DNA from: an uncultured Pseudomonadota bacterium
GTDB lineage: Bacteria > Pseudomonadota > Alphaproteobacteria > RF32 > CAG-239
Length of the DNA: 64,000 bases
NCBI GenBank assembly: GCA_902495305.1
Contig: CABUWG010000002.1
Coordinates: forward strand, 13,314 to 77,313
Reading direction: 5' to 3'
Part shown: positions 36,764 through 45,587 of the stretch, piece by piece
Layout of the letters: each line of letters starts with the position of its first letter
Position numbering within the stretch: the first letter of the stretch is position 1
Notes under the pieces: generated by a model
What the model was told of the DNA's origin: nothing
What the model saw: only the letters and a program-made list of their open reading frames with translations
The model's database searches: none
Made by a program: the position numbers and the translations under genes

Positions 36764-38017
36764 ATGTTTTTCCTGTTTGACTGCGACAACTTTTTTGTTT
36801 CCTGTGAAAGAATATTCCGTCCGGATTTGAAAAAACGTCCGGTTGTCGTCCTGTCCAGCAACGACGGCTGCGTGGTTTCCCGTTCTTATGAAGCCAAAGC
36901 CCTGCCGATAGCCATGGGAACGCCTTACTTCAAAATCGAAAAAATGCTCCGTGCCGCCGGCGGTGTTGCACTGTCTTCAAACTTTGAGCTCTATTCGGAC
37001 ATCTCCCGCCGCGTTATGAGTCTGATACGCCAAAGCTGCGGCACCATACAGGTCTATTCTGTCGACGAAGCCTTTGCCCGTCTTCCCGATACCGGCATAA
37101 ACCATTTTCAGCTGGCCGTAAACATCAGGCGCCGGATTTTAAAAGAAATCGGCATTCCCGTTTCCATCGGCATTGCCCCGACCAAAACCCTTTGCAAAGT
37201 CGCGTCTTCTCTGGCCAAAAGCAAAGCCTTTGACAAAGTGGAAATTTTGACTGACCCGCAAAGGATTCGCCAGACATTAAAAAATTTTGAGGTCAAAAAC
37301 ATCTGGGGTATTGGCCGCCGCCTGACGCCGAAACTCAATTTTCTGGGCATATTCACTGCACTAGAACTCCAAACTTCACCGCTGAAAATGATTCGCCGGA
37401 ACTTTGGCATTCCGCTGGAAAAAACCGTTATGGAACTGAACGGCCGCCCCTGTCTGGACATCGAGCGGGAAGAAACGGCGCAAAGCATAACCGTTTCCCG
37501 CAGCTTTGAACACGAACTCTCAAATTTTGAGCAGCTCGAAGCCATCATTACCGGTTTTACCGACACCGCCTGCCGCCGGCTGCGCGCCCAAAACGCCGCT
37601 GCCAAAGAAATTGCCGTTTTCTTGAAAACCAACCGCTTCAGGAATCAAAGCGGAAGCAGCGGCGGCTCTTACCTTGTCTCGCTCGGCGGTCCCTGTATCC
37701 ACACCGGACGTTTTATTGCCGCCATGAAATACGGGCTAAAGCAAATATTCTCGCCGCAGGAAGCCTACAAATCAGCAGGCATAACCCTGTTGGCAATAGA
37801 AAACACCGACGCTCTCCAAACCTCTTTGTTTGAAAAATCCGCCCTGCCGCCGGAAGAACAAAAACTCATGCAGGCATTCGACAGCCTAAACGCCAAACTC
37901 GGGGCTCATACGGTTTTCTTTGCAGCTCAGACATTGGCGCCGCAAAAATTTGTCCGCAGCAATTTCCATTCTCCGGCTTACACAACCTCATGGCAGACAC
38001 TGGCCGGCGTCCGCTGA
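36764..38017 (+). CDS. umuC: DNA polymerase V catalytic subunit UmuC
   Basis: UmuC is a Y-family translesion polymerase. The 417-residue protein has the first metal-binding motif FDCDNFFVSCE at the N-terminus, NDGCVVSRSYEAKAL, the active-site YSVDEAF, the helix-hairpin-helix region WGIGRRLTPKL and the little-finger domain. The length matches the UmuC family (about 420). It is in an operon with umuD under the LexA box, and converges on the peroxiredoxin gene with only 2 bp between stop codons. Confidence 0.95.
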   Translation: MFFLFDCDNFFVSCERIFRPDLKKRPVVVLSSNDGCVVSRSYEAKALPIAMGTPYFKIEKMLRAAGGVALSSNFELYSDISRRVMSLIRQSCGTIQVYSVDEAFARLPDTGINHFQLAVNIRRRILKEIGIPVSIGIAPTKTLCKVASSLAKSKAFDKVEILTDPQRIRQTLKNFEVKNIWGIGRRLTPKLNFLGIFTALELQTSPLKMIRRNFGIPLEKTVMELNGRPCLDIEREETAQSITVSRSFEHELSNFEQLEAIITGFTDTACRRLRAQNAAAKEIAVFLKTNRFRNQSGSSGGSYLVSLGGPCIHTGRFIAAMKYGLKQIFSPQEAYKSAGITLLAIENTDALQTSLFEKSALPPEEQKLMQAFDSLNAKLGAHTVFFAAQTLAPQKFVRSNFHSPAYTTSWQTLAGVR

Positions 38018-38019
38018 AA

Positions 38020-38730
38020 TTATCGGCCGTAGATTTTCTTTTCTATCTTCTTTTCATCCAAATCCTGCAAACAAAAGAACCAGTCTTCGCAGACGGCGCC
38101 TTCCGGCAGCTTTTCGTCACGACGTTTCAAATCTTCCATATTAGACGGTGCCGACAACACAACCTTGTCACCGGGCTGCCAGTCCGCCGGCGTCGCCACG
38201 CCAAAAGCGTCGCTGACCTGCATTGCCGTTAAAATCCGCTTAATCTCCTGAAAATTCCGTCCGTTTGACAAGGGATAATAAATAATCGCCCGAATTTTTC
38301 CCTGCGGATCAATGAAAAAAACTGAACGGACGGTTTTGGTATCACTGGCTCCCGGCTGAATCATACCGTAACGTTTAGCCACATCCATGCTGACATCGGC
38401 CACGACCGGAAAATCCATCTTCGGAGACTTGATACCGTTAAACTCAATCTTGTCTTCCATGGTCTTCAGCCACGCCAGATGAGAACTGATACTGTCAACC
38501 GAAACGCCGACAAGCTCGGCATTCAAAGCCTCAAATTCTTCCGCCATGGCAGCAAAAGACATCAGTTCGCTGGTGCAAACCGGCGTAAAATCAGCCGGAT
38601 GAGAAAACAAAATCACCCATTTTCCGCTGTAATCATCCGGAAAGTTAATCTCACCCCGCGTTGTTGCCGCCGTAAAAGAAGGCGCTTCATCACCGATAAG
38701 CGGCATTTTTGCATGTTCTGTATTTTCCAT
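38020..38730 (-). CDS. Peroxiredoxin of the Prx6 / archaeal-type AhpC group
   Basis: The enzyme reduces hydrogen peroxide and organic peroxides. The 236-residue protein has the peroxidatic Cys52 in HPADFTPVCTSE and an extended C-terminal domain with two further cysteines (AVCEDWFFC), as in the archaeal thioredoxin peroxidases where they act as resolving residues. VADVSMDVAKRYGM and the arginine in KTVRSVFFIDP are also typical. It is a single gene, convergent with umuC, with no terminator seen between them. Confidence 0.93.
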   Translation of the reverse strand: MENTEHAKMPLIGDEAPSFTAATTRGEINFPDDYSGKWVILFSHPADFTPVCTSELMSFAAMAEEFEALNAELVGVSVDSISSHLAWLKTMEDKIEFNGIKSPKMDFPVVADVSMDVAKRYGMIQPGASDTKTVRSVFFIDPQGKIRAIIYYPLSNGRNFQEIKRILTAMQVSDAFGVATPADWQPGDKVVLSAPSNMEDLKRRDEKLPEGAVCEDWFFCLQDLDEKKIEKKIYGR

Positions 38731-38855
38731 GACATTTCCCTCTGAAAAATTGTCTCACTCCGGCTTATATAAAGCCCGTAAAACACTTTTCAAGTTTTAC
38801 CAAATATAAAGGATTAAATGCTACATTTCAGAGAATTGGTTTAAGGAGAAAAAAC

Positions 38856-40187
38856 ATGAATTTGGACATTTTGCTGGCGATTGCCGGACTGCTGTTGATG
38901 CTTTGCGTTTTTGCCAACAAAATTTCCGACAAATACGGCATTCCCGCTCTTTTGATTTTTCTGGGGCTCGGCATGCTTGCAGGCTCGGACGGCGTCGGCC
39001 GTATCGAATTCCACAATGCCCGCCTGACCAACGTCATCGGCACCATCGCCTTGGCCTTCATTCTGTTTTCCGGCGGCTTGGACACCAACTGGCAAAACGT
39101 CAAAGGCATTGCCAAACGCGGCAGTGTCTTGTCCACTGTCGGCGTTTTGCTGACCGCCATCTTCCTCTTTTTGTTCAGCCACGACATCTTGGGACTGTCG
39201 GTTGAAATCTCCATGCTGCTCAGCGTCATCGTGTCATCAACCGACGCGCCGGCCGTTTTCTCCATTCTGCGGTCACATAATTTAAACGTCCAGCCCCGAT
39301 TAAAAGCCCTGCTGGAATTTGAATCCGGCAGTAACGATCCGATGGCCGTGTTCCTGTCAATGAGCGCCATCGCTTTCATCTCACAAGCCGATTTTGACCT
39401 CCTCAGTCTGCTCCGGAGTTTCTTCCTGCAAATGTCTCTCGGCATTATTTTGGGACTGAGTTTCGGCTTCGGCGCCTGCCGCCTTCTGTCACAGTTCAGC
39501 CTGCCGTATAAAGGCCTGTACCCTGTTTACGGCGTCGGCGTGGTGCTGCTGAGCTACAGCTTAACCCAGCTTGCCGGCGGCAACGGCTTCTTGGCCGTCT
39601 ATCTGTCAGGCATTGTCATGGGCAATACCAGCTACCAATACCGCCGCCACATCATTCGCTTTCAGGATTCTCTGGCTTGGATTATGCAGATCAGCATGTT
39701 CCTGATTCTGGGCCTGTTAGTCAACCCCAATGAGCTCTTTCAGGTTATGCCCGTCAGCTTTGCCTGCACTATTTTCTTAATTTTTATCGCCCGTCCGCTG
39801 GCCGTATGGCTCTGCCTGCTGCGCAGTGACTTTAGCTTAAAAGAACAGATATTTATCGGCTGGGCCGGCTTTAAAGGCGCCGTCCCGATTATTCTGGCAA
39901 CCTATCCGCTCATCCGCGGCTTTCCTAATTCTCAATTTCTGTTCAACCTGATTTTCTTTATGGTCATCATCTCCGTGTTGTTTCAGGGCAAAACCCTCGC
40001 TCCGCTGGCTCGTCTGCTCCGTTTAAGTACAGAAAAGCCTTTAAATCCGGATAATCCTGATTATGTTAGTGAAAATGAAGACGACGACGACGATGACGAT
40101 GATGAAAAAGAAGAAAGCTTCTCCCGTTTATCGTTCCGCAAACTGTTCAGAAAACTGCTGCATAAAGAACCCAAAGAAGAAGAATGA
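38856..40187 (+). CDS. Cation/proton antiporter, NhaP2/CvrA-like, short form
   Basis: The 443-residue CPA1-type antiporter exchanges K+ or Na+ for protons. About 12 hydrophobic helices occupy residues 1-390, with the core motifs STDAPAVFS and ESGSNDPMAVF. Instead of the RCK_C (TrkA-C) and other C-terminal domains of NhaP2, it ends in a stretch of eight aspartates and a short basic/acidic tail. The missing domain would remove nucleotide regulation. It overlaps the following channel gene by 4 bp (ATGA), so the two act together in cation balance. TAAGGAG precedes the ATG. Confidence 0.85.
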   Translation: MNLDILLAIAGLLLMLCVFANKISDKYGIPALLIFLGLGMLAGSDGVGRIEFHNARLTNVIGTIALAFILFSGGLDTNWQNVKGIAKRGSVLSTVGVLLTAIFLFLFSHDILGLSVEISMLLSVIVSSTDAPAVFSILRSHNLNVQPRLKALLEFESGSNDPMAVFLSMSAIAFISQADFDLLSLLRSFFLQMSLGIILGLSFGFGACRLLSQFSLPYKGLYPVYGVGVVLLSYSLTQLAGGNGFLAVYLSGIVMGNTSYQYRRHIIRFQDSLAWIMQISMFLILGLLVNPNELFQVMPVSFACTIFLIFIARPLAVWLCLLRSDFSLKEQIFIGWAGFKGAVPIILATYPLIRGFPNSQFLFNLIFFMVIISVLFQGKTLAPLARLLRLSTEKPLNPDNPDYVSENEDDDDDDDDEKEESFSRLSFRKLFRKLLHKEPKEEE

Positions 40188-40918
40188 AAAAATACGCTGC
40201 TTCAAATTTTCTCAAAATGCTGATTCAAAATTTCAATTTCAGCATTTTCATCAGCCTGTTTTTGTTGTCAGTCTTTCCGTTACATGAATATTTTCACGGC
40301 AATCCGGCCCAGACATTCTCCGCGCTGCTCATTCCTCTCGCCAATGCCGTTATAACCGGACTGGCCATTCTGACGCTCAACAGCTTTCTGGCCCGCCGGA
40401 ACTATATTTTTTCTTACCATCCTCAGGATAAGCTCAAACTGTTTTGCATCGCATTCGGAGCCGGACTTCTGGGATACTATATCACGTCATCCTCCCTTGC
40501 CACTTACCTGATCAGCCTGATGATAACTTATACGGCAGTAATGAACGTCCGCCGCTTTGCCGGAAAACTTTCCGCCCTCTTACGGCAGGATACATTGGCA
40601 ACACGCAAAGACATCGGCGAATTTGCCAACTTTTTCATCAATTTGATTATTTCTTTTTCGGTCATAAACCTGAGTCTTAACACGCTTCACAACGACCTTA
40701 GCTGGAAACCTGCTTTTAATTTCGGAAAAGGCTTTGCCGCAGTTATAGACTCTTTTTACTTCAGCGTCATCACCATAACAACCGTCGGCTATGGCAATAT
40801 CGTTCCTCAGACACTGCTGTCCAGATTTGTTGTTGCTCTGGAATGCCTGACCGGTTATATCATTCTGGGAATAATGATCGGCATCATCACCCGCGGCATC
40901 ACCGCCCAAAGAAGATAG
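40184..40918 (+). CDS. Potassium channel protein, two-pore-helix type
   Basis: The 244-residue membrane protein has about four hydrophobic segments in the N-terminal part and a C-terminal pore domain with the filter TTVGYGNIVPQT between two helices. The N-half does not show the regular arginine pattern of a voltage sensor. No cytoplasmic RCK domain follows the pore. Translation is coupled to the antiporter gene by ATGA, which suggests joint control of potassium flux. Ion-channel Pfam membership (Ion_trans_2) is clear from the filter. Confidence 0.85.
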   Translation: MKKYAASNFLKMLIQNFNFSIFISLFLLSVFPLHEYFHGNPAQTFSALLIPLANAVITGLAILTLNSFLARRNYIFSYHPQDKLKLFCIAFGAGLLGYYITSSSLATYLISLMITYTAVMNVRRFAGKLSALLRQDTLATRKDIGEFANFFINLIISFSVINLSLNTLHNDLSWKPAFNFGKGFAAVIDSFYFSVITITTVGYGNIVPQTLLSRFVVALECLTGYIILGIMIGIITRGITAQRR

Positions 40919-41179
40919 CGCCTTTCCGCTCAACAAAACCCGCTTCTTCACAACTCCGAACGCACCTTTCTCTCGCCTCAGCAGCCCTCATTCCTTCCGG
41001 CTTCCCAACAGTCTGTTCTACACTTCAACCACATGCGTGCCTTTTCCAACTCCAGACTTCCCCCTCATCTGTCTCTTACCGCAGAACCAGCCGATTTTTT
41101 CTCAAATCTAACCGCTTCGGCAGACATGATATTCAATAAATCTCTCTGACCGGCACCCAGCACCCCAGTCTCCAATAAC
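40919..41179. other. Non-coding, C-rich and G-poor spacer after the channel gene
   Basis: No gene or strong hairpin is seen. The plus strand, which is the RNA sense of the upstream operon, is rich in C and T and poor in G, as expected of a Rho-utilisation site. Confidence 0.45.
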
Positions 41180-41383
41180 TTAATACAAAATCTTAATATT
41201 GCCGGCCGCAATCCTGCCCTTATCATCATATAAGTCAAAGCTAACCTTTTGACCTTCTTTCAAATATTTAAATCCAATCTTTTCCAATTGCGAGATATGC
41301 AGAAAAAATTCCTGCTTGCTTTCATCATGAACAATAAAACCATAACCTTTTGAAACATCAAACCATTTAATTTTTCCAATCAT
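41180..41383 (-). CDS. Cold-shock-domain protein
   Basis: The 67-residue protein binds single-stranded RNA or DNA as a chaperone. RNP1 is KGYGFI and RNP2 is FFLHIS (usually VFVHxS). The ATG at 41383 follows the strong site AGGGGGGAT; a longer frame from 41428 would add an unconserved acidic extension. The tail is shorter than usual. It has a long AT-rich upstream region, in keeping with a structured cold-shock leader. Confidence 0.9.
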   Translation of the reverse strand: MIGKIKWFDVSKGYGFIVHDESKQEFFLHISQLEKIGFKYLKEGQKVSFDLYDDKGRIAAGNIKILY

Positions 41384-41677
41384 AATATCCCCCCTAACAT
41401 CGCTAAAAGAAGTAAAATCATCTGACAATCAAAATTAGATAAAATTATAACTTGTCAACTTTAAAAAATAAACTTACATTTATTTACAGTAACAAAAGAC
41501 AACGAATAATTACAATTTTCGTTCATTATTGACACAAAAACCTAAGAAACCCTTAACATATATAGGATTTAACACAATTTTATAAAACTTTTGTTTATAA
41601 CCCTACAAATACGCGATTTTAATATAAAAATATACCTTTGGATTGGAAAAAATAATTTTTCAGAAATTTAAAAAACA
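41384..41677 (-). other. AT-rich non-coding region upstream of the cold-shock gene
   Basis: About 290 bp without a gene. TTGACA with a weak downstream -10 lies near 41450 on the minus strand, so the cold-shock transcript may start there with a leader of about 50 nt. Nothing else was recognised. Confidence 0.4.
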
Positions 41678-41706
41678 AAAAAAGGCGATTCGCATCGCCT
41701 TTTTTT
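41678..41706 (-). terminator. Terminator of rplQ
   Basis: AAAAGGCGAT/ATCGCCTTTT stem with a 4-nt loop and T-run, 15 bp after the rplQ stop. Confidence 0.88.
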
Positions 41707-41721
41707 ACTCAAAAGAACAAA

Positions 41722-42162
41722 CTAGTTAGCTTCTTTGGCAGCGGCTTCAGCAGCAGCTTTTTCTTCGGCAACACGAGCCAGATCTTTTGCACCTTTGGCG
41801 TTAACATCTCTGTCAACGAGTTCAATAACAGCCATCGGAGCACAGTCACCATAACGGAAACCGGCTTTCAAAACTCTGGTATAACCGCCGTTGCGTTCTT
41901 TATAACGCTCGGCCAAAGTGGAGAAAAGCTTGGAAACAACTTCGTTGTCACGAAGAAAAGCCAAAGCCTGTCTGCGGTTGCTCAAATCACCTTTTTTACC
42001 CAGAGTGATCATGTTATCAACAAAAGTTCTCAATTCTTTAGCTCTCGGGAGCGTAACGCTAATCTGCTCATGTGTTAAAACAGCATTGGTCAGGTTAGCA
42101 AACAAAGCTCTTCTCTGGCTTCTTGTCATATTAAGTTTTCTGTGTTTCATTCCATGTCTCAT
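41722..42162 (-). CDS. rplQ: 50S ribosomal protein L17
   Basis: The 146-residue protein starts [20 protein letters not shown], the diagnostic L17 N-terminus, and ends in an Ala/Glu-rich tail. In most bacteria rplQ directly follows rpoA; here a 210-residue orphan gene and non-coding DNA lie between, and rplQ has its own promoter and terminator. Confidence 0.98.
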   Translation of the reverse strand: MRHGMKHRKLNMTRSQRRALFANLTNAVLTHEQISVTLPRAKELRTFVDNMITLGKKGDLSNRRQALAFLRDNEVVSKLFSTLAERYKERNGGYTRVLKAGFRYGDCAPMAVIELVDRDVNAKGAKDLARVAEEKAAAEAAAKEAN

Positions 42163-42279
42163 GACATATTTCCTTTCTTTTTCTCTGTGTCCTGCAGGGC
42201 AGAACGGATAAAACTCCGGCCTTTACCACGGATTCTCAACAAGCTCATGCATAAAGGCACTTCAATCGAGGCTGTTTGT

Positions 42280-42307
42280 AACACACAAAAAACTGAATTG
42301 CAAGCAA
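42280..42307 (-). promoter_or_regulatory. Promoter of detached rplQ
   Basis: TTGCTT, 16 bp, TGTGTT. The -35 region TTGCTTGCAATT and the TGTTACAAA around the -10 are the same as in the S10 operon promoter with the same spacing. It leaves a leader of about 110 nt. Confidence 0.7.
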
Positions 42308-42353
42308 AAAAAGACAGCAACCAAAGCTAAAAGCCCCAATCACTGTCTTTTTT
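42306..42353 (-). terminator. Probable terminator of the 210-residue orphan gene
   Basis: An 11-bp stem (AAAAAAGACAG/CTGTCTTTTTT) with a 25-nt loop lies directly after the stop codon and touches the -35 of the rplQ promoter. Confidence 0.6.
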
Positions 42354-42354
42354 C

Positions 42355-42987
42355 TCACAATTTTCCCAACAAAACCGAAAAATCATCATGCTCAATATAA
42401 TAATGACGATTTGTCCTTTCCAAATCATAACATTCATAAGGATCTCCGGCTTGTCCCTTTTTCAACGCTAACATCCAAAAGCAAACTTTCTCCAAACTGG
42501 GCACCTCTGCTTCCCTCATTTGCGCAATCAAAGCAGGCCGATATTTCTCCACGAGACGGGAATCTGCTCTGCTTAAAAGGCTGACTCCCAGTCGCTCAAC
42601 CGTTTCTAACAGATAGTGAGGGAAAACCGCAATCGGCGTCACGCCGGCAATAATCAAATCCGCCGACAAGGCAAATCCGCGTAATCTTCCGCTTTTTTCC
42701 ACCACATACCACGGAGAAGACTTTTCAGCGTAACAGTTCCGAACTTTGCTCTTGACCTGTTCAGCAGCCGCATTATCATCAACCCAAATAATCAAAGGCT
42801 TATTCTTAGTCAAAAACCATTCCGGCAGCACGGGGTACTCAAAACAAAAAAGCCGTTCGCACAAAAGCTCATGAATCGCTCTGTCATGCTCCCAATACGG
42901 AACATCCGCTCTTGGCACAAAGTGACAATAAACCGCGTAGATCAACGTCCAATCTTCTTGCTGAACAAACCGTCGCCAAACGTCCAC
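42355..42987 (-). CDS. Orphan protein inserted between rpoA and rplQ
   Basis: The 210-residue product is not recognised. It starts at a GTG with GGGA about 8 nt upstream; no in-frame ATG lies before it. It is soluble, Cys- and aromatic-rich (MDVWRRFVQQEDWTLIYAVY), with a mixed alpha/beta pattern (LIIWVDDNAAAEQVKSKV, GFALSADLIIAGV). There is no signal or membrane segment. It is on the ribosomal strand, behind the rpoA terminator and before its own terminator. Codon use looks like its neighbours. It may be a lineage-specific gene that moved into this place. Confidence 0.65.
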   Translation of the reverse strand: MDVWRRFVQQEDWTLIYAVYCHFVPRADVPYWEHDRAIHELLCERLFCFEYPVLPEWFLTKNKPLIIWVDDNAAAEQVKSKVRNCYAEKSSPWYVVEKSGRLRGFALSADLIIAGVTPIAVFPHYLLETVERLGVSLLSRADSRLVEKYRPALIAQMREAEVPSLEKVCFWMLALKKGQAGDPYECYDLERTNRHYYIEHDDFSVLLGKL

Positions 42988-42999
42988 ATTATCATCCCG

Positions 43000-43490
43000 A
43001 CTGGGAACAGGGAAACTTCGCCGCTCAGGACTAACCTTTATGGGTTAGAAACTTTAACTTTCTTTTCGAACCCCAATTTACAAAATAATTCTTTTAACAT
43101 AAGTGTAGTATTTAAAATTAATAATTATCTATAACTCTGAAAAAATAACATATCAAACTCAAAAAGCAAGAAAATTATTCCGGCAAAAACCACGCCCGCA
43201 CCTTATCTTCATCACGACCTCAGATCCTGCCCTTCTTTCGCCCCTACTTCAGCCTCACCTCACCCTTTCATCCCTGCTTTGGCCTCTTCGCACACCCTCT
43301 CCCAACCCCACTTTTCCTCCCACACCATACACCAATTATTTCCACACACCACGCTTACATACAATCCCCCCTTTCACTCTTTTCTGCCTCTCACAACCGC
43401 CACAACATTGCGACACGACCAATCAACATCTGTCCGCCCTTTTTTTTCCTCCTTCCTCCATCAAAGAAAACGACAACAAGCTTTAAAATA
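43000..43490. other. Non-coding spacer between rpoA and the orphan gene, strongly C-rich
   Basis: About 490 bp with no supported gene. From about 43190 to 43480 the plus strand is C/T/A with very little G: 43261-43380 holds only five G. Open frames through it are artefacts of this composition and of antisense to rpoA. Confidence 0.6.
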
Positions 43491-43492
43491 CA

Positions 43493-43522
43493 AAAAAGGA
43501 AGCCGTATCAAGCTTCCTTTTT
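43493..43522 (-). terminator. Terminator of rpoA (end of alpha operon)
   Basis: AAAAAGGAAGC/GCTTCCTTTTT stem with an 8-nt loop and T-run, 18 bp after the rpoA stop. Confidence 0.88.
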
Positions 43523-43539
43523 CTTTATATTTTCAACAC

Positions 43540-44550
43540 TTAAAAGTGTTCGTCAACACGACGGATCAGTTCCTCAATATTTTCAGGCGGCCAACCCGGC
43601 GTATCCATACCAAGATGAATACCCATCTTTGCCAGAACTTCTTTGATTTCATTCAAAGATTTTCTGCCAAAGTTCGGCGTTCTGAGCATTTCGGCTTCAG
43701 TCTTCTGAACCAAATCACCAATATAGACAATGTTGTCATTTTTGAGGCAGTTGGCAGAACGAACAGACAATTCAAGTTCTTCAACCTTTTTAAGCAGGTT
43801 TTTGTTGAACGGCAGCTCTTCTTTTTCAACTTCAACTTCGCTTTCCGGTTCATCAAAGTTAATAAACGGTTTCAGCTGATCTTGCAAGATTCTTGCTGCC
43901 AAAGCAACCGCATCTTCCGGAGAAACAACACTGTTGGTTTCAACAACCAGAGTCAGTTTGTCATAGTCGGTAACCTGACCGACGCGGGTATTCTCAACTT
44001 TGTAAGAAACCTTCTTAACCGGAGAATAAATCGCATCTACGGCAATCACGCCGATCGGAGCATCTGCGGCTTTGTTCTGGAACGCCGGCACATAGCCTTT
44101 ACCGGTATTAACCGTCAATTCCATATTGATTTTAGCACCGGCATCCAGATTGCAGATAACGTGGTCAGGATTCTTAATCTCAACGTCATGACCTGTATCA
44201 ATCATCTGTGCGGTAACCTCACAAGGACCTTCAGCCTTCAAAGTCATCGTCTTCGGGCCTTCGCCGTGAACAGCCACAGCCAAACCTTTAATGTTCAGGA
44301 CGATATCTGTAACATCTTCTCTGACCCCCGGAATAACGGAAAACTCATGAAGCACACCGTTAATCTTAATAGCGGTTACGGCACCGCCTTGCAGAGAAGA
44401 CAGCAAAACGCGTCTCAGCGCGTTACCCAAAGTTAATCCGAAACCCCGCTCCAGAGGTTCAACCACGATTTTAGCCTTGCTGCCGCCCTCACTGGGAACA
44501 ACTTCTAAGTTCGTAGGTTTAATAAGTTCTTGCCAATTCTTTTGAATCAC
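43540..44550 (-). CDS. rpoA: RNA polymerase alpha subunit
   Basis: The 336-residue protein has both the assembly domain ([22 protein letters not shown]) and the C-terminal DNA-binding domain ([18 protein letters not shown]). The GTG at 44550 is chosen because it gives the usual alphaproteobacterial start, (M)[11 protein letters not shown], and has AGAGGA 7 nt before it; an ATG six codons upstream lacks such a site. It ends the rpsM-rpsK-rpoA operon, since a terminator rather than rplQ follows. Confidence 0.97.
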   Translation of the reverse strand: MIQKNWQELIKPTNLEVVPSEGGSKAKIVVEPLERGFGLTLGNALRRVLLSSLQGGAVTAIKINGVLHEFSVIPGVREDVTDIVLNIKGLAVAVHGEGPKTMTLKAEGPCEVTAQMIDTGHDVEIKNPDHVICNLDAGAKINMELTVNTGKGYVPAFQNKAADAPIGVIAVDAIYSPVKKVSYKVENTRVGQVTDYDKLTLVVETNSVVSPEDAVALAARILQDQLKPFINFDEPESEVEVEKEELPFNKNLLKKVEELELSVRSANCLKNDNIVYIGDLVQKTEAEMLRTPNFGRKSLNEIKEVLAKMGIHLGMDTPGWPPENIEELIRRVDEHF

Positions 44551-44654
44551 TGGTATGTCCTCTTTCAATTAGTGCATATGCATATTTTACAAAACTCAAG
44601 AGAAAGCGAGGCACTAAAGCAGCCTCGATCTCTTTACATAACAAAGATAAAAGA

Positions 44655-45047
44655 CTAAACGCGGCGTCTTTTTCTCAAGCGGCAGCCATTGTGAGGAATA
44701 GGAGTAACATCACGAATAGAAGTGATGGTAAAACCTATAACCTGCAATGCTCTGATCGCAGATTCTCTACCAGAACCGGGACCTTTAACTTCAACTTCCA
44801 GAGTTTTCATGCCGTGTTCCTGAGCTTTTTTACCGGCATCTTCTGCAGCTACCTGAGCAGCATAAGGGGTAGACTTTCTGGAACCTTTAAAACCCTGAGC
44901 ACCCGATGTTGACCAGGCAACGGTATTGCCCTGAGCATCGGTAATTGTAATTCTTGTATTATTGAAAGTAGAATTTACATGAGCCACGCCCGCTGTAATA
45001 TTCTTCTTTTCTTTTTTCTTCACACGTTGTGATACTGCTTTTGCCAT
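44655..45047 (-). CDS. rpsK: 30S ribosomal protein S11
   Basis: The 130-residue protein contains [16 protein letters not shown], the [11 protein letters not shown] segment and the C-terminal [13 protein letters not shown], all diagnostic of S11. It lies between rpsM and rpoA with a gap of about 100 bp before rpoA. Confidence 0.98.
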   Translation of the reverse strand: MAKAVSQRVKKKEKKNITAGVAHVNSTFNNTRITITDAQGNTVAWSTSGAQGFKGSRKSTPYAAQVAAEDAGKKAQEHGMKTLEVEVKGPGSGRESAIRALQVIGFTITSIRDVTPIPHNGCRLRKRRRV

Positions 45048-45066
45048 TTAACAACTACCCTTCAAA

Positions 45067-45435
45067 CTATTTTTTCTTGTTAGCGACAGTTTTACGTTTA
45101 CCTTTGCGGGTTCTGGCATTTTGTTTAGTGCTCTGTCCGCGAACCGGCAAACCTTTACGATGTCTCAGGCCTCTGTAGCAGCCAAGATCCATCAGTCTTT
45201 TAATATTAACACCGACTTCGCGGCGCAATTCGCCTTCAACGAGGCAGTTTGAATCAATTTCTTCACGGATTTTGGCAATCTCGTCTTCGCTCAGATCCTG
45301 AACGCGACGATCGCCGGAAACTCCGGTTTTTGCACAAATGTCTTGAGCAGTTTTTCTTCCAATACCGAAAATATAAGTCAATGCGACTTCAATTTTCTTG
45401 GCAGTTGGGATATTTACACCAGCTATACGAGCCAA
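45067..45435 (-). CDS. rpsM: 30S ribosomal protein S13
   Basis: The 122-residue protein begins [20 protein letters not shown] and has [13 protein letters not shown](S)TKQNAR near the C-terminus, typical of S13. It is the first gene of the alpha operon and is served by a consensus promoter. Confidence 0.98.
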   Translation of the reverse strand: MARIAGVNIPTAKKIEVALTYIFGIGRKTAQDICAKTGVSGDRRVQDLSEDEIAKIREEIDSNCLVEGELRREVGVNIKRLMDLGCYRGLRHRKGLPVRGQSTKQNARTRKGKRKTVANKKK

Positions 45436-45506
45436 ATTAACTCTCCATTTTTAAAAAAATTTACCACATTCAAAAAGTTGATCACCACTCTTCAAAATTA
45501 AGGCGG

Positions 45507-45534
45507 ATTATATGCCAAAAATTTTTAGTGTCAA
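45507..45534 (-). promoter_or_regulatory. Consensus promoter of the alpha operon (rpsM-rpsK-rpoA)
   Basis: TTGACA, 16 bp, TATAAT: full consensus hexamers, about 72 bp before rpsM and after the adk terminator. Confidence 0.85.
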
Positions 45535-45554
45535 CCACCCTTTTTACAAAATTC

Positions 45555-45578
45555 TTGAAAAAAACGCATTTTTTTCAA
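45555..45578 (-). terminator. Possible AT-rich terminator of adk
   Basis: TTGAAAAAAA/TTTTTTTCAA with loop TGCG. Almost all pairs are A-T, so it is weak. Confidence 0.4.
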
Positions 45579-45587
45579 AAAAAGTCA

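Noticed and set aside
40843..41139. 98-codon open frame after the channel gene
   Set aside because: It starts inside the channel gene, and its Ser/Pro/Arg-rich product reflects the C-rich spacer.
43279..44436. 385-codon open frame on the plus strand
   Set aside because: It runs antisense through rpoA and into the G-poor spacer; it has no start context and low-complexity sequence, and rpoA is certain.
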